Below, piece after piece: positions 48,365 to 59,725 of a stretch of 64,000 nucleotides of DNA (positions within the stretch are counted from its first letter, which is position 1; each line of letters begins with the position of its first letter). A program made the translations under genes and the position numbers. This DNA is from Pseudomonas saxonica. Lineage in GTDB: Bacteria; Pseudomonadota; Gammaproteobacteria; Pseudomonadales; Pseudomonadaceae. The stretch spans positions 248,001 through 312,000 of the forward strand of contig NZ_VFIO01000001.1 of NCBI RefSeq assembly GCF_007858365.1, read 5' to 3'. Under the pieces are notes generated by a model. The model was not told where the DNA came from. It did no database searches and saw only the letters and a list, made by a program, of their open reading frames with translations.

Positions 48365-50592
48365 GACTGCGCCTCTTGAGCGACCCGCATGCCAACTTGC
48401 TTGCACAGTGCCAGGAAGTTAGGGAAGGAAGTCGCCACATTGGCGCAATCATGGATACGTATCGGTGCCGTGGCACGCAGGGACGCCACACTGAAGGCCA
48501 TCGCAATGCGATGATCACCATGCCCGTGCACCTCACCACCACCGATGGTGCCGCCATCAATAATGATGCCATCCGGCGTCGGCTCACACTTGACACCCAG
48601 AGCCAGCAAACCGTCCGCCATGACCTGAATACGATCAGACTCCTTGACTCGCAGCTCTTCTGCGCCGCGCAGAATCGTTCTGCCTTCAGCCACGGCAGCG
48701 GCCACGAACAATACCGGGAACTCATCAATGGCCAACGGCACAAGCGCTTCAGGAATTTCGATCCCTTTTAGCTTGGCCGCCCGCACTCGCAGATCAGCAA
48801 CGGGCTCACCGCCCACCTCACGCTGATTCTCAAGGGTGATATCAGCCCCCATCAAACGCAGAATGTCGATAACACCTGTGCGGGTCGGGTTTATGCCGAC
48901 ATGCTCCAGCAACAGGTCAGAGCCTTGCGCAATCGATGCAGCCACTAAAAAGAAAGCCGAAGACGAGATATCACCCGGCACTTCAATATGAGTCGCCGTC
49001 AGCTTATGGCCAGACTCAACCGAAGCTGTAGGGCCATTCACCGTAACCGGGTAGCCGAAGCCTTGCAGCATACGTTCGGTATGGTCGCGAGTAGGCGCCG
49101 GCTCAGTGACCGATGTTTTGCCTTCGGCATAGAGACCCGCCAGCAGCAAGCAGGACTTAACCTGCGCACTGGCCATCGGCAAGGTGTAATCCATCCCTTT
49201 AAGGGTATGACCACCACGGATGGTCATTGGCGGACGACCTTCAGCCGCGGTTTCAATGACAGCGCCCATTTCGCGCAATGGATTGGCGACGCGATTCATC
49301 GGACGCTTGGTCAGAGAAGCATCGCCCGTCAGGGTGGTATCGAAGTTTTGCGCGGCCAACAAGCCGGACAACAAACGCATCGAGGTACCCGAGTTACCCA
49401 GGTAGATAGGCCCTGGCGGCGCTTTCAAGCCGTGTAGCCCAACGCCATGAATGGTAACGCGACCTTCATTTGGCCCTTCAATCACCACACCCATGTCGCG
49501 GAACGCTTGCAGCGTTGCCAGTGCGTCTTCGCCCTCCAGAAAACCCTCAACCTCGGTCGTGCCTTCAGCCAACGAGCCGAGCATGATCGAACGATGAGAG
49601 ATGGATTTGTCACCTGGTACACGAATACGGCCAGAAACTTGGCCACCAGGATTTGCCAGGAAAATCAGATCATTTGAATTCATAGGGTCCACATATGCCC
49701 GGCGGGCCAGGATTTTACTGAAATGCTCGCGAGCAACACGTGCGCGTGTAAAAACGCCCAGCAATTGATGCCCATCCCCTGCATCGACCGCGTCGCGCAA
49801 GGCGTCGAGATCAGTGCGAAATGTATCTAATGTGCGCAGCACCGCTTCGCGATTTGCGAGAAAGATGTCATGCCACATTACCGGGTCGCTTCCGGCGATT
49901 CTTGTGAAATCCCGAAAACCTCCCGCTGCATAGCGAAAGATATCCAGATTCTCATTGCGCTTGGCAAGAGAGTCCACCAAGCCAAATGCCAGCAAATGCG
50001 GCAAATGGCTGGTTGCTGCCAAAACTTCGTCGTGGCGCTCAACCTGCATATGCTCAACATCAGCCCCAAGGGCACGCCACAGCGTATCAATCAGGGCCAA
50101 TGCTGCAGGATCGGTCTGGGCTACAGGCGTCAAAATAACTTTATGGCGCTCAAACAAACTGGCATTCGATGCCTCAACCCCGCTTTGCTCAGAACCGGCA
50201 ATGGGATGACCCGGCACAAATCGCGCCGGCATACCACCAAAGGCTTGAGTCGCAGCGCGCACTACATTGCCTTTGGCGCTGCCCACATCGGTCAGTACAG
50301 CATCACCGAGATCCATGCCGGCCAGCAGACCGAGCATTTTCTCCATGGCCAGAATCGGGACCGCCAACTGAATGACATCGGCCCCGACACACGCAGCAGC
50401 CAAGTCAGACTCACAACGATCGACCACGCCCAGCTCTACCGCCCTAGCGCGCGAAACTGCATTCAGATCGACACCCACGACCTCACGGCATAATCCGCTT
50501 TCGCGCATGCCCTTGGCAAAGGAGCCACCGATCAGGCCCAGACCCACAACCACCAGGCGCCCCACAATAGGTGTAACAGGTTGCAACGACAT
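48361..50592 (-). CDS. aroA: Fused prephenate dehydrogenase / EPSP synthase (TyrA-AroA)
   Basis: A 743-residue fusion. Residues 1-300 are prephenate dehydrogenase (NAD fold [36 protein letters not shown]), the tyrosine branch. Residues from about 312 are 3-phosphoshikimate 1-carboxyvinyltransferase: [42 protein letters not shown] and [15 protein letters not shown]. The [10 protein letters not shown] segment is closer to class II EPSP synthases than to the E. coli type. The ATG at 50590-50592 begins [11 protein letters not shown] and lies 4 bases after hisC; the end overlaps cmk by 4 bases. This fusion is known in Pseudomonas. Confidence 0.96.
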   Translation of the reverse strand: MSLQPVTPIVGRLVVVGLGLIGGSFAKGMRESGLCREVVGVDLNAVSRARAVELGVVDRCESDLAAACVGADVIQLAVPILAMEKMLGLLAGMDLGDAVLTDVGSAKGNVVRAATQAFGGMPARFVPGHPIAGSEQSGVEASNASLFERHKVILTPVAQTDPAALALIDTLWRALGADVEHMQVERHDEVLAATSHLPHLLAFGLVDSLAKRNENLDIFRYAAGGFRDFTRIAGSDPVMWHDIFLANREAVLRTLDTFRTDLDALRDAVDAGDGHQLLGVFTRARVAREHFSKILARRAYVDPMNSNDLIFLANPGGQVSGRIRVPGDKSISHRSIMLGSLAEGTTEVEGFLEGEDALATLQAFRDMGVVIEGPNEGRVTIHGVGLHGLKAPPGPIYLGNSGTSMRLLSGLLAAQNFDTTLTGDASLTKRPMNRVANPLREMGAVIETAAEGRPPMTIRGGHTLKGMDYTLPMASAQVKSCLLLAGLYAEGKTSVTEPAPTRDHTERMLQGFGYPVTVNGPTASVESGHKLTATHIEVPGDISSSAFFLVAASIAQGSDLLLEHVGINPTRTGVIDILRLMGADITLENQREVGGEPVADLRVRAAKLKGIEIPEALVPLAIDEFPVLFVAAAVAEGRTILRGAEELRVKESDRIQVMADGLLALGVKCEPTPDGIIIDGGTIGGGEVHGHGDHRIAMAFSVASLRATAPIRIHDCANVATSFPNFLALCKQVGMRVAQEAQS

Positions 50593-50596
50593 GACA

Positions 50597-51709
50597 TCAA
50601 CCACGAACAAGGACCTTGGCCAGCGCTTCAAGAAGGCGAGCATTCTCGGCCGGCAAACCTATGGTGATACGCAAGTGGTTCGGCATGCCGTAATTGGCCA
50701 CCGGGCGCACAATGACGCCTTCACGCAACAGGCCTTGATATACAGGAGCGGCCAACTGACCGAGATCCAGCGCAATAAAATTGCCCCGGGACGGAATCCA
50801 GCCCAGGCCCAACTCGCGAAAGCCTTCCTGTAGTTGGTGCATACCCGCGTCGTTAAGACGACGGCTTTCTGCAAGATAGTCGGCATCCTGCAGCGCGGCA
50901 CAGGCCGCAGCCAGTGCAAAGCTATTCACATTGAAGGGCTGACGGACGCGATTCAATATATCCGCCACCACGGCGCTCGACAGCGCGTAACCCACACGCA
51001 AGGCTGCCAGGCCGTAAGCCTTGGAGAACGTACGTGAAACCAGCAGGTTGGGGTAAGCCGAGAGAAACTCCAGACCATCTGGCAGCTCGCCACCCTCGGC
51101 GTACTCGATATAGGCCTCATCCAGCACCACCAGCACGCGCTCAGGCACATCCTGCAAAAACTCATTCAGCGCATTTGCATCGAACCAGGTTCCCGTTGGG
51201 TTGTTCGGGTTCGCAATAAAAACAACACGGGTATTGTTGTCTATCGCCTTGAGCATGGCCTGAAGGTCGTGCCCCCAGTCCGTGGCTGGCACCACGTGCG
51301 CATCAGCCCCCACGGCCTGAGTGACGATTGGATACACAGCGAACGCATGCTCACTGAAGACCGCATTCAAGCCCGGCGCCAGATACGCGCGCGCGACCAG
51401 CTCCAGAATATCGTTCGAGCCATTACCCAGCGTGACTTGGTCCAGTTGCACGCCACACTGGCTAGACAACAGACTCTTGAGAGCAAAGCCGTTACCGTCT
51501 GGATAACGCGTCAGCTCGGCCAGCTCGCCTTGAATGGCTGCCAGCGCCTTGGGGCTCGCGCCCAAAGGGTTTTCATTACTCGCCAGTTTGACAATGGTCG
51601 CCGGGTCTATATCCAGCTCACGCGCCAGCTCATCCACAGGCTTGCCCGGGACGTATGGAGAAAGTTGTTGTACGCCCGGCTGCGCCAGGGCGAGAAAATC
51701 ACCGCTCAT
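50597..51709 (-). CDS. hisC: Histidinol-phosphate / aromatic aminotransferase
   Basis: A 370-residue class I/II PLP aminotransferase: KLASNENPLGASPKAL, ANPNNPTGTW, DEAYIEYA and SRTFSKAYGLAALRVGY with the PLP lysine. HisC acts in histidine synthesis. This copy sits between pheA and tyrA-aroA, so it probably also or mainly transaminates aromatic keto acids (imidazole-acetol-phosphate aminotransferase of the aromatic operon, often called hisC2). It begins 12 bases after pheA and ends 4 bases before tyrA-aroA. Confidence 0.95.
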   Translation of the reverse strand: MSGDFLALAQPGVQQLSPYVPGKPVDELARELDIDPATIVKLASNENPLGASPKALAAIQGELAELTRYPDGNGFALKSLLSSQCGVQLDQVTLGNGSNDILELVARAYLAPGLNAVFSEHAFAVYPIVTQAVGADAHVVPATDWGHDLQAMLKAIDNNTRVVFIANPNNPTGTWFDANALNEFLQDVPERVLVVLDEAYIEYAEGGELPDGLEFLSAYPNLLVSRTFSKAYGLAALRVGYALSSAVVADILNRVRQPFNVNSFALAAACAALQDADYLAESRRLNDAGMHQLQEGFRELGLGWIPSRGNFIALDLGQLAAPVYQGLLREGVIVRPVANYGMPNHLRITIGLPAENARLLEALAKVLVRG

Positions 51710-51721
51710 GTTATGACTGCC

Positions 51722-52816
51722 TCACAGAACCGCTTTCGGGTAGGAACCCAACACTTTAAGCGCCACGGCTTCTTGACTGATTTGTTCCAGAACACTTTTG
51801 ACCAGTGGGTCGCGGTGATGGCCAGCAAAATCGATGAAGAATACATAGGTCCATTTACCGCTACGCGAAGGCCGCGTCTCGATACGAGTCAAGTCGATGC
51901 CGTTCTCGTGAAATGGCACCAGCAATTCATGCAAAGCGCCCGGACGGTTACTCATCGATACAATGATCGAGGTTTTATCATCGCCGGTCGGCGGCACTTC
52001 CTGGTTGCCAATCATCAAGAAACGCGTGGAGTTATCCGGGCGATCCTCGATTTTCTCGGCCAGACGGGTCAAGCCGTACAAGCCCGCCGCCATATCGCCA
52101 GCAATGGCCGCCGAATTCCACTCACCCTTGACCCGCTTGGCCGCTTCGGCATTGCTTGATACAGCAATACGCTCGACATTCGGGTAATGCGCGTCCAGCC
52201 ATTTGCGGCACTGAGCCAATGACTGCGCATGGGAGTAAATACGACTGATGCTGTCGGTCTTGGTGTTTTCACCTACGAGCAAATGGTGGTGGATACGCAG
52301 CTCGACTTCGCCGCAAATCACCATATCGTGCTCAAGGAAGCTGTCCAGCGTGTGGTTCACAGCCCCCTCGGTGGAGTTCTCAACCGGCACCACGCCAAAA
52401 TTGACAGCGCCAGCTGCGACTTCACGGAACACCTCATCAATGGCCGCCATTGGCTTGCTGATCACAGCATGACCAAAGTGCTTCATCGCTGCCGCTTGAG
52501 TAAAGGTGCCTTCAGGGCCCAGATAAGCCACTTTCAGCGGCTGCTCCAGCGCCAGGCAGGACGACATGATTTCGCGGAACAAACGCGCCATCTCTTCGTT
52601 GCCCAACGGCCCCTTGTTGCGTTCCATGACTCGCTTGAGCACCTGAGCTTCACGCTCCGGGCGATAAAAGACCGGCACTTCACCCTCAGCCAGCGAAGCC
52701 ATTTTGACGCGCGCCACTTCTTGTGCGCAGCGAGCGCGCTCACTGATCAGCTCCAGAACTTTTTCGTCCAGGCTGTCGATGCGTACGCGCAGCGCTTTGA
52801 GTTCTTGCTCGGACAT
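51722..52816 (-). CDS. pheA: Bifunctional chorismate mutase / prephenate dehydratase
   Basis: The P-protein of phenylalanine synthesis. Of 364 residues, about 1-85 form the AroQ chorismate mutase (LKALRVRIDSLDEKVLELISERARCAQEVARVK), about 93-270 the dehydratase (KVAYLGPEGTFTQAAAMKHFG, VPVENSTEGAVNHTLD and the NSTRFLMIG motif with the catalytic threonine), and about 285-360 an ACT domain for feedback binding of phenylalanine (SNRPGALHELLVPF, ESR-like IETRPSRSGKWTY). The start overlaps the serC stop by 1 base (TAATG). Confidence 0.97.
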   Translation of the reverse strand: MSEQELKALRVRIDSLDEKVLELISERARCAQEVARVKMASLAEGEVPVFYRPEREAQVLKRVMERNKGPLGNEEMARLFREIMSSCLALEQPLKVAYLGPEGTFTQAAAMKHFGHAVISKPMAAIDEVFREVAAGAVNFGVVPVENSTEGAVNHTLDSFLEHDMVICGEVELRIHHHLLVGENTKTDSISRIYSHAQSLAQCRKWLDAHYPNVERIAVSSNAEAAKRVKGEWNSAAIAGDMAAGLYGLTRLAEKIEDRPDNSTRFLMIGNQEVPPTGDDKTSIIVSMSNRPGALHELLVPFHENGIDLTRIETRPSRSGKWTYVFFIDFAGHHRDPLVKSVLEQISQEAVALKVLGSYPKAVL

Positions 52817-53901
52817 TAGCCGTGTTCCTTTTCGAACTCTGCCATGTAAGCCACCAGCGCGTTAACCGCATTGATGTCTACAGCGTTATAAATCGAAGCG
52901 CGCATTCCGCCCACTGAGCGATGCCCCTTGAGGTTCAACAACCCACGCGCCTCGGCCCCCACCAGAAACGGCTTGTCGAGACGGTCATCCGCCAGGCGGA
53001 ACGGCACGTTCATCCACGAACGATCAGGGGTGTTGATCGGGTTGCTGTACAAGCCACTGGCATCAATAAAGTCATACAACGTACGTTTTTTGACTTCATT
53101 GAGCTTGCCGATTGCTTCAACTCCACCCTGCTCTTTCAGCCACTCAAACACCAGGCCGGACAAATACCAGGCCAGTGTCGGCGGCGTGTTGTACATCGAG
53201 CCATTGTCGGCTGCGACCTTGTAGTCCAGCATCGTCGGGCAAATCGACCGGGCGCGACCCAGCAAGTCTTCACGAATGATGTTGACCAAAATACCGCTCG
53301 GGCCGATGTTTTTCTGGGCACCGGCGTAGATCATCCCAAAACGCGACACATCAATCGGACGCGACAGAATGTCCGAAGACATGTCTGCAACCAGTGGCAC
53401 ATCGCCCGTTTCTGGAACCCAGTCAAACTCCAGGCCGCCGATGGTTTCGTTGGGCGCATAGTGGACATAGGCAGCATTCTTGGAAAGATTCCACTCGTTC
53501 TGACCCGGAATCGCAAAGTAATCGTAAGGTTTGGCACTGGCCGCCACATTGATGTGGCCAAAGCGCGAACCTTCTTCAATCGCTTTTTGCGACCAGATAC
53601 CGGTATCGATGTAGTCGGCAGTACCGCTTTCGGGCAGTAGATTCAACGGAATCTGGGCAAACTGCTGGCTCGCGCCGCCCTGCAGGAACAGCACTTTGTA
53701 ATTCGAGGGAATAGACAGCAGGTCACGCAAATCCTGCTCAGCCTTGGTCGCAATGGACACGAACTCATCGCTTCGATGGCTCATCTCCATGACCGACAGG
53801 CCCTTGCCATGCCAGTCAAGCAATTCTGACTGGGCCCGCAACAGGACAGCTTCAGGGAGCGCAGCAGGACCTGCGCAGAAGTTATAGGCTCGTTTGCTCA
53901 C
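52816..53901 (-). CDS. serC: Phosphoserine aminotransferase
   Basis: A 361-residue PLP enzyme converting 3-phosphohydroxypyruvate to phosphoserine, and also acting in pyridoxine synthesis. Visible are YNFCAGPAALPEAVL, the N-terminal substrate loop HRSDEF, QGGASQQFAQIP and YAGAQKNIGPSG with the PLP lysine. The start is a GTG at 53899-53901 (reading SKRAYNFCAGP), which gives the standard family length; the 35-residue longer reading is not conserved. It is the first gene of serC-pheA-hisC-tyrA/aroA-cmk. Confidence 0.96.
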   Translation of the reverse strand: MSKRAYNFCAGPAALPEAVLLRAQSELLDWHGKGLSVMEMSHRSDEFVSIATKAEQDLRDLLSIPSNYKVLFLQGGASQQFAQIPLNLLPESGTADYIDTGIWSQKAIEEGSRFGHINVAASAKPYDYFAIPGQNEWNLSKNAAYVHYAPNETIGGLEFDWVPETGDVPLVADMSSDILSRPIDVSRFGMIYAGAQKNIGPSGILVNIIREDLLGRARSICPTMLDYKVAADNGSMYNTPPTLAWYLSGLVFEWLKEQGGVEAIGKLNEVKKRTLYDFIDASGLYSNPINTPDRSWMNVPFRLADDRLDKPFLVGAEARGLLNLKGHRSVGGMRASIYNAVDINAVNALVAYMAEFEKEHG

Positions 53902-54060
53902 ATCCACTCTCGCTCTGATTTGGTGGGTCACGCAATTAATTGGTTGGCGGCACATCATTGAGCGCACGATCGAGCCTGCTTGTGATAGCGGTGTAACAGT
54001 CAGCATGGATGTTGAGTGTTAGTCAGTCATCGCCAGCACGCTCGCTGCGCACATACAACA

Positions 54061-54086
54061 AGGGGGCGAATCTTCATCCGCCCCCT
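54061..54086 (-). terminator. gyrA: Probable terminator of gyrA
   Basis: AGGGGGCG (54061-54068) pairs with CGCCCCCT (54079-54086), 10 bases past the gyrA stop codon. On the minus strand it is followed by TGTTGT, a poor T-tract, so strength is uncertain. Confidence 0.6.
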
Positions 54087-54096
54087 GTGTGTCCGC

Positions 54097-56760
54097 TTAT
54101 TCCTGCGGCTGCTCTTCGTCAGCGCCTGTCTCTAGCGGCTGCTCATCATCAAGACCGTCGCGAACGGTCTCGCCTTCGAGCTCAGTACCACCTTCGCCTT
54201 CGCCTTCAAGCTCTTCACCCTCGACTTCCGACGGCTCCTGAACTCGCTCAAGCCCTACCAACGTTTCATCGCTGGCCAGTTTGATCAAGGTGACGCCCTG
54301 GGTGTTACGACCCAGGCTCGACACTTCATCAACACGGGTACGAACGAGTGTGCCCTGATCGGAAATCAGCATGATTTCTTCGCCGTCCTGCACCTGAACC
54401 GCACCGACCAAACGGCCGTTACGCTCATTGCTGACCATGGCGATGACACCCTGACCGCCACGCTTGTATTCAGGGAACTCACTGATCGGCGTACGTTTGC
54501 CATAACCACGTGCCGAAGCAGTGAGAATCTGGCTACCTTCTTCCGGGATCAGCATCGAAATAAGCTTCTGACCTTCTGGCAGGCGCATGCCGCGCACACC
54601 ACGAGCCGTACGACCCATTGCACGCACGTCAGACTCTTTGAAGCGCGTAACCTTGCCGCCGTCGGAGAACAGCATGACTTCGCGCTCGCCATCCGTGATA
54701 GCGGCGCTGATCAGCACATCACCTTCGTCCAGTTCCAGCGCGATCAAGCCGACGCTACGCTGACGGCTGAAGGATTCCAGCGGGGTCTTCTTCACGGTGC
54801 CATTAGCGGTTGCCATGAAGATGAAGTGACCTTCGGTATATTCCTCGACCGGCAACATGGTGGTGATGTACTCACCCTCATCCAGCGGCAGAAGGTTGAC
54901 CAGCGGCCGACCACGAGCTGCACGGGAAGCTTCAGGGATTTCATACGTCTTGAGCCAGTACACCTTGCCTTTGCTGGAGAACAGCAACAGCGTGGTGTGA
55001 CTGTTGGCAACCAGCAGGTGAGCAATGTAGTCCTCATCCTTGACGCCAGTCGCTGATTTACCCTTACCGCCGCGACGCTGTGCCTGATACGCAGCCAGTG
55101 GCTGAGTCTTGGCATAGCCGCCATGGGAAATCGTCACAACGCGCTCTTCTTCCGGAATCATGTCGCCCAGCGTCAGGTCGAGACGATGATCAAGGATTTC
55201 AGTACGGCGCACGTCGCCATATTCAGCGCGGATGACTTCCAGCTCTTCGCGAATCACTTCCATCAGACGCACAGCGCTGTTGAGGATGCGGATCAACTCA
55301 CCAATCTGGTTGAGAATTTCCTGATACTCGGCCAGCAGCTTTTCGTGTTCCAGACCGGTCAAGCGGTGAAGGCGCAACTCAAGAATCGCTTGAGCCTGTT
55401 CTGGCGACAGGAAGTACTTGCCGTCGCGCAGGCCGTATTGCGGATCAAGGTTCTCTGGGCGGCAAGAATCGGCGCCAGCACGTTCAACCATGGCCACAAC
55501 TGCCGTTGATTCCCAAGGCGTGCTGATCAGCGCTTCCTTGGCTTCAGACGGGGTTGGCGAGGCTTTGATCAACGCAATAACCGGATCGATGTTGGACAGG
55601 GCAACGGCCTGGCCTTCAAGGATATGACCGCGCTCACGGGCTTTGCGCAGCTCGAATACCGTACGACGCGTAACCACTTCGCGACGGTGACGAACGAATG
55701 CTTCAAGCAGATCCTTGAGATTGAGGATGCGCGGACGACCGTCGATCAGGGCAACGATGTTAATACCGAACACCGCTTGCAGCTGAGTCTGAGCGTACAG
55801 GTTGTTGAGAATAACCTCCGGCACTTCGCCGCGACGCAATTCAATGACAACACGCATACCGTCTTTATCGGACTCGTCACGCAGCTCGGTAATACCTTCG
55901 AGCTTCTTCTCTTTAACCAGCTCGGCGATCTTCTCGATCAAGCGCGCCTTGTTCAACTGGTAAGGGAGTTCGGTGATGACGATCTGCTGACGACCACCGA
56001 CCTTGTCGATGTCTTCGATCATCGAACGGGCGCGCATGTAAATACGGCCACGACCGGTGCGATAGGCTTCGATGATGCCGGCGCGACCGTTGATGATCGC
56101 AGCCGTCGGGAAGTCCGGGCCCGGAATGAACTGCATCAGTTCATCGATGCTCAGTTCCGGGTTGTCGATCAGCGCCAGGCAACCATCGATGACTTCACCG
56201 AGGTTGTGCGGCGGGATATTGGTGGCCATGCCCACAGCGATACCGCTGGAACCGTTGACCAACAAGTTGGGAATGCGCGTTGGCATGACAGCCGGGATCA
56301 TTTCCGTGCCGTCGTAGTTCGGCACCCAGTCCACGGTTTCTTTATGCAAGTCGGCCAGCAGTTCGTGGGCCAACTTGGTCATACGTACTTCGGTGTATCG
56401 CATCGCAGCAGCGTTGTCGCCGTCGACCGAACCGAAGTTGCCTTGACCGTCTACCAGCAGGTAGCGCAGGGAGAATGGCTGAGCCATTCGAACGATGGTG
56501 TCGTAAACCGCGGTATCACCATGTGGGTGATACTTACCGATTACGTCACCGACCACACGGGCAGATTTCTTGTACGGCTTGTTCCAGTCGTTATTCAGTT
56601 CGCTCATCGCGAACAGCACTCGCCGGTGCACGGGCTTCAAGCCATCACGTGCATCAGGCAGTGCGCGCCCGACAATTACGCTCATCGCGTAGTCGAGGTA
56701 GGACTGTTTCAGCTCGTCTTCGATATTGACCGGGAGGATTTCTTTGGCCAGTTCGCCCAT
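54097..56760 (-). CDS. gyrA: DNA gyrase subunit A
   Basis: The breakage-reunion subunit of gyrase, about 887 residues. The catalytic tyrosine is Y122 ([11 protein letters not shown]). The quinolone-resistance region reads [14 protein letters not shown], with T83 and D87, the usual wild-type residues in Pseudomonas. The C-terminal beta-pinwheel follows, with the gyrA box QRRGGKG at about residue 570, and the protein ends in an acidic E/G-rich tail. I used the ATG at 56758-56760 ([21 protein letters not shown]); the longer reading adds a non-conserved 28 residues. It is co-directional with serC but separated by a hairpin. Confidence 0.98.
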   Translation of the reverse strand: MGELAKEILPVNIEDELKQSYLDYAMSVIVGRALPDARDGLKPVHRRVLFAMSELNNDWNKPYKKSARVVGDVIGKYHPHGDTAVYDTIVRMAQPFSLRYLLVDGQGNFGSVDGDNAAAMRYTEVRMTKLAHELLADLHKETVDWVPNYDGTEMIPAVMPTRIPNLLVNGSSGIAVGMATNIPPHNLGEVIDGCLALIDNPELSIDELMQFIPGPDFPTAAIINGRAGIIEAYRTGRGRIYMRARSMIEDIDKVGGRQQIVITELPYQLNKARLIEKIAELVKEKKLEGITELRDESDKDGMRVVIELRRGEVPEVILNNLYAQTQLQAVFGINIVALIDGRPRILNLKDLLEAFVRHRREVVTRRTVFELRKARERGHILEGQAVALSNIDPVIALIKASPTPSEAKEALISTPWESTAVVAMVERAGADSCRPENLDPQYGLRDGKYFLSPEQAQAILELRLHRLTGLEHEKLLAEYQEILNQIGELIRILNSAVRLMEVIREELEVIRAEYGDVRRTEILDHRLDLTLGDMIPEEERVVTISHGGYAKTQPLAAYQAQRRGGKGKSATGVKDEDYIAHLLVANSHTTLLLFSSKGKVYWLKTYEIPEASRAARGRPLVNLLPLDEGEYITTMLPVEEYTEGHFIFMATANGTVKKTPLESFSRQRSVGLIALELDEGDVLISAAITDGEREVMLFSDGGKVTRFKESDVRAMGRTARGVRGMRLPEGQKLISMLIPEEGSQILTASARGYGKRTPISEFPEYKRGGQGVIAMVSNERNGRLVGAVQVQDGEEIMLISDQGTLVRTRVDEVSSLGRNTQGVTLIKLASDETLVGLERVQEPSEVEGEELEGEGEGGTELEGETVRDGLDDEQPLETGADEEQPQE

Positions 56761-57146
56761 GAGAAGCCTGATTCCTTTTTCGGGTGAAACTTCGCCACAT
56801 CCATTCGGGATCAACGAAGCTCGCCACTGCTGACCATGTGCCATACAGCGACTTACGACAAATCAATACGTTATGTCACGGATTTGCGCATTAAGGGCAC
56901 CCTTGACGGGCAACCCTGGAAACCGCCGAATGTTATCACAAACGCCGCCACGCACCTATCCCTGTGATGCGCATGGAGCGTAGTAATTCAGCCGTTTATA
57001 GGCCTGAGAGGCCTCAGGAGGACTCTGAAGGCGATTTGAAGCCCGTAGTCGATGCCAAAGACTGCGAAAAGTGGCAGCAGGATCTTCACGCAATGGGTTG
57101 CCATGCAACCCTTCGCAATTTTCGGCAACGACGACAGGGGCAGGCA
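56761..57146. other. Gap between mtnA and gyrA
   Basis: 386 bases with no convincing gene. It should hold the gyrA promoter; no clear -35/-10 pair stood out. Two palindromes are present: CCTGAG-AGGC-CTCAGG (57003-57018) and GGGTTGC-CAT-GCAACCC (57095-57111). The second lies 36 bases past the mtnA stop codon and may act as its terminator or 3'-end stabiliser, though it lacks a T-tract. Confidence 0.5.
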
Positions 57147-58223
57147 TTAATGCAACCGCTTGCGACACATCAATTGGGCGAGCTTGGCCGCATCCGGGCG
57201 CTCAATGATGCCTTTCTCGGTCACGATCACGTCAATAAGATCAGCCGGGGTGACATCGAACACCGGGTTGAAAGCCTGAACATCAGCACCTACTCGCTTG
57301 CCCCCCACATTCAGCAGCTCAGCGCCTTCACGCTCTTCAATCGGAATGTCTTCGCCAGTGGCCAGCTCCATGTCGATCGTCGAACTGGGGGCCACCACCA
57401 TAAAGCGCACACCGTGATGCATGGCGTTAACGGCCAATTGATACGTACCAATTTTATTGGCCACATCGCCATTGGCCGTGATTCGGTCTGCGCCCACAAT
57501 CACCCAGGTCACACCTTTGGTTTTCATGATGTGCGCCGCTGCAGAATCGACGTTGAGGATCACCGGAATGCCCTCATTGGCCAATTCCCAGGCGGTCAGA
57601 CGTGAGCCTTGCAACCAGGGCCGGGTTTCGTCGGCGTAGACCTGCTCAATCATGCCTTCGAGCCAGGCACCCCGAATCACCCCCAACGCCGTGCCAAAAC
57701 CACCGGTAGCCAATGCGCCCGTATTGCAATGGGTCAATACCGTTTGCGCATTGCCTTGGTGCCGGCGAATCACATCGACGCCCAGCTGCGCCATTGTCAG
57801 ATTGGCCTCACGGTCACTCTCATGAATAGCCAGCGCCTCTAGTTCAAGCACGCGCAGAGCATCGGCACTGTGCTGGATGCGATTCAGTCGATCGCGCATG
57901 CGATTCAGCGCCCAAAACAGGTTCACTGCGGTGGGTCGCGAGTCTGCCAGCACCGTGAAGTCCGCTTCCAGCGCCGCAACCCAGTCACCACCCGCGGCCT
58001 TGCGTATACGAGCCGCCAATACAATCCCGTAGGCGGCAGCAATACCGATGGCCGGCGCGCCACGCACAACCATGTCGCGAATGGCCTTGGCCACACCTTC
58101 GGCATTGGTGAATGACAACCAGTTTTCTTCAAAGGGCAAAATGCGCTGATCCAGCAGGTACAGGGCCTCGCCCCGCCAATCGATGGCCTTAACTTTTTCT
58201 GCCGCCAACAGTCGATCGCGCAT
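57147..58223 (-). CDS. mtnA: Methylthioribose-1-phosphate isomerase
   Basis: Isomerises 5-methylthioribose-1-phosphate to the ribulose form in the methionine salvage pathway. The 358 residues belong to the eIF2B-like family: [46 protein letters not shown] with the catalytic cysteine, and [18 protein letters not shown] with the catalytic aspartate. It is divergent from mtaD across 108 bases, so both steps of methylthioadenosine salvage share one regulatory region. A TATAAT on the minus strand (58257-58262) may be its -10 box. Confidence 0.95.
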   Translation of the reverse strand: MRDRLLAAEKVKAIDWRGEALYLLDQRILPFEENWLSFTNAEGVAKAIRDMVVRGAPAIGIAAAYGIVLAARIRKAAGGDWVAALEADFTVLADSRPTAVNLFWALNRMRDRLNRIQHSADALRVLELEALAIHESDREANLTMAQLGVDVIRRHQGNAQTVLTHCNTGALATGGFGTALGVIRGAWLEGMIEQVYADETRPWLQGSRLTAWELANEGIPVILNVDSAAAHIMKTKGVTWVIVGADRITANGDVANKIGTYQLAVNAMHHGVRFMVVAPSSTIDMELATGEDIPIEEREGAELLNVGGKRVGADVQAFNPVFDVTPADLIDVIVTEKGIIERPDAAKLAQLMCRKRLH

Positions 58224-58331
58224 GCTTTCCCCTATTTACCCAGATACAAAACCGTCGATTATAACGGTCCCGCCTTTCAGACGCTCGGGTATACTTCGCC
58301 TCCTTTTTATTTAGCTCCGGAAGCCGCATTT

Positions 58332-59663
58332 ATGCCTATCCAGCCTCTCTCCTTCGATTTGCTGTTGCTGCCCACCTGGTTAGTACCTGTTGAACCCGCC
58401 GGAGTTGTGCTTAAGGATCACGGCGTAGGCATTGAAGGCGGACGCATCGTATTTATTGGCCCGCGTGAAGAAGCGCTGAAACACACGGCTATCGAAACCC
58501 GCGAACTGCCCGACATGCTGCTCAGCCCTGGCCTGATTAACGCCCACGGTCATGCAGCAATGACGCTATTTCGAGGCATGGCCGATGACCTCCCCCTGAT
58601 GACGTGGCTGCAAGACCACATCTGGCCCGCCGAGGGCAAATGGGTCGATGAAGACTTCGTACGCGACGGCACCGACCTGGCCATTGCCGAGCAACTCAAG
58701 GGCGGCATCAGCTGTTTCAGCGACATGTACTTCTACCCCAAAACCGCCACCGAGCGCGTCCATAACAGCGGCATACGCGCGCAAATCGCCATCCCCATTC
58801 TCGACTTCGCGGTGCCCGGAGCCAGCTCGGCAGATGAAGCCCTGCGTCAGGCAATCGAACTCTTTGGTGACTTGAAGTACCACCCGCGTATCAAAATCGC
58901 TTTTGGCCCGCACGCGCCCTATACCGTGAGTGACGAAAACCTGGAAAAAGTCCGGGTGATTGCCGATGAACTCGATGCGACGATTCAAATGCACGTGCAC
59001 GAAACTGCGTTCGAGGTTCAGCAATCCATTGAGGTTTACGGCGAGCGTCCGATGGCCCGCCTCGCCCGGCTGGGTTTGCTTGGACCGCGCTTCCAGGCTG
59101 TACACATGACGCAAATCAGCGATGAAGACCTGAGCCTGCTGGTAGAAAACAATGCCAGCGTGATCCATTGCCCTGAGTCCAACCTGAAGTTGGCCAGCGG
59201 TTTTTGCCCGGTCGAACGCCTGTGGCTGGCGGGGATCAATGTTGCCGTGGGCACTGACGGTGCAGCGAGCAATAACGATCTCGACCTGCTGGGCGAAACT
59301 CGCACCGCAGCGCTGCTTGCCAAAGCTGTCGCCAACTCTGCCACGGCACTGGATGCGCATCGGGCATTGCGCATGGCCACCCTCAATGGAGCTCGCGCAC
59401 TGGGCCTTGAAAGTGAAGTCGGGTCAATCGAGCTAGGCAAGGCGGCAGACCTGGTCGCATTCGACTTAAGTGGCCTTGCCCAGCAGCCGGTGTACGACCC
59501 TGTGTCACAATTGATCTATGCCACCGGCCGTGATTGCGTAAAACATCTGTGGGTCGCAGGCAAACACCTGTTAAATAATGGCAAACTGACCCGAATGGAC
59601 GAGCAACAGCTCTGCGCAACCGCCAAAGCCTGGGGTGAGCGTATTAGCAGCCATACTCACTGA
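58332..59663 (+). CDS. mtaD: Methylthioadenosine / S-adenosylhomocysteine deaminase family amidohydrolase
   Basis: A 443-residue TRZ/ATZ-type amidohydrolase. Metal and catalytic residues are seen in [15 protein letters not shown] (HxH), [20 protein letters not shown] and [12 protein letters not shown]. In P. aeruginosa, methylthioadenosine is first deaminated to methylthioinosine and then phosphorolysed, so a deaminase beside mtnA fits methionine salvage. The family also includes SAH deaminases and triazine hydrolases. GGAAGC precedes the ATG by about 8 bases. ubiG follows after 62 bases. Confidence 0.9.
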   Translation: MPIQPLSFDLLLLPTWLVPVEPAGVVLKDHGVGIEGGRIVFIGPREEALKHTAIETRELPDMLLSPGLINAHGHAAMTLFRGMADDLPLMTWLQDHIWPAEGKWVDEDFVRDGTDLAIAEQLKGGISCFSDMYFYPKTATERVHNSGIRAQIAIPILDFAVPGASSADEALRQAIELFGDLKYHPRIKIAFGPHAPYTVSDENLEKVRVIADELDATIQMHVHETAFEVQQSIEVYGERPMARLARLGLLGPRFQAVHMTQISDEDLSLLVENNASVIHCPESNLKLASGFCPVERLWLAGINVAVGTDGAASNNDLDLLGETRTAALLAKAVANSATALDAHRALRMATLNGARALGLESEVGSIELGKAADLVAFDLSGLAQQPVYDPVSQLIYATGRDCVKHLWVAGKHLLNNGKLTRMDEQQLCATAKAWGERISSHTH

Positions 59664-59725
59664 TTGAGTGTCAGGGCTACGCCCCCTGAGCACTGCCTGT
59701 TTTTTTAGTTTTTGAGGATTTACCC

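Noticed and set aside
54097..56760. Quinolone-resistance substitution in gyrA
   Set aside because: The segment reads T83 and D87, the normal wild-type residues for Pseudomonas.
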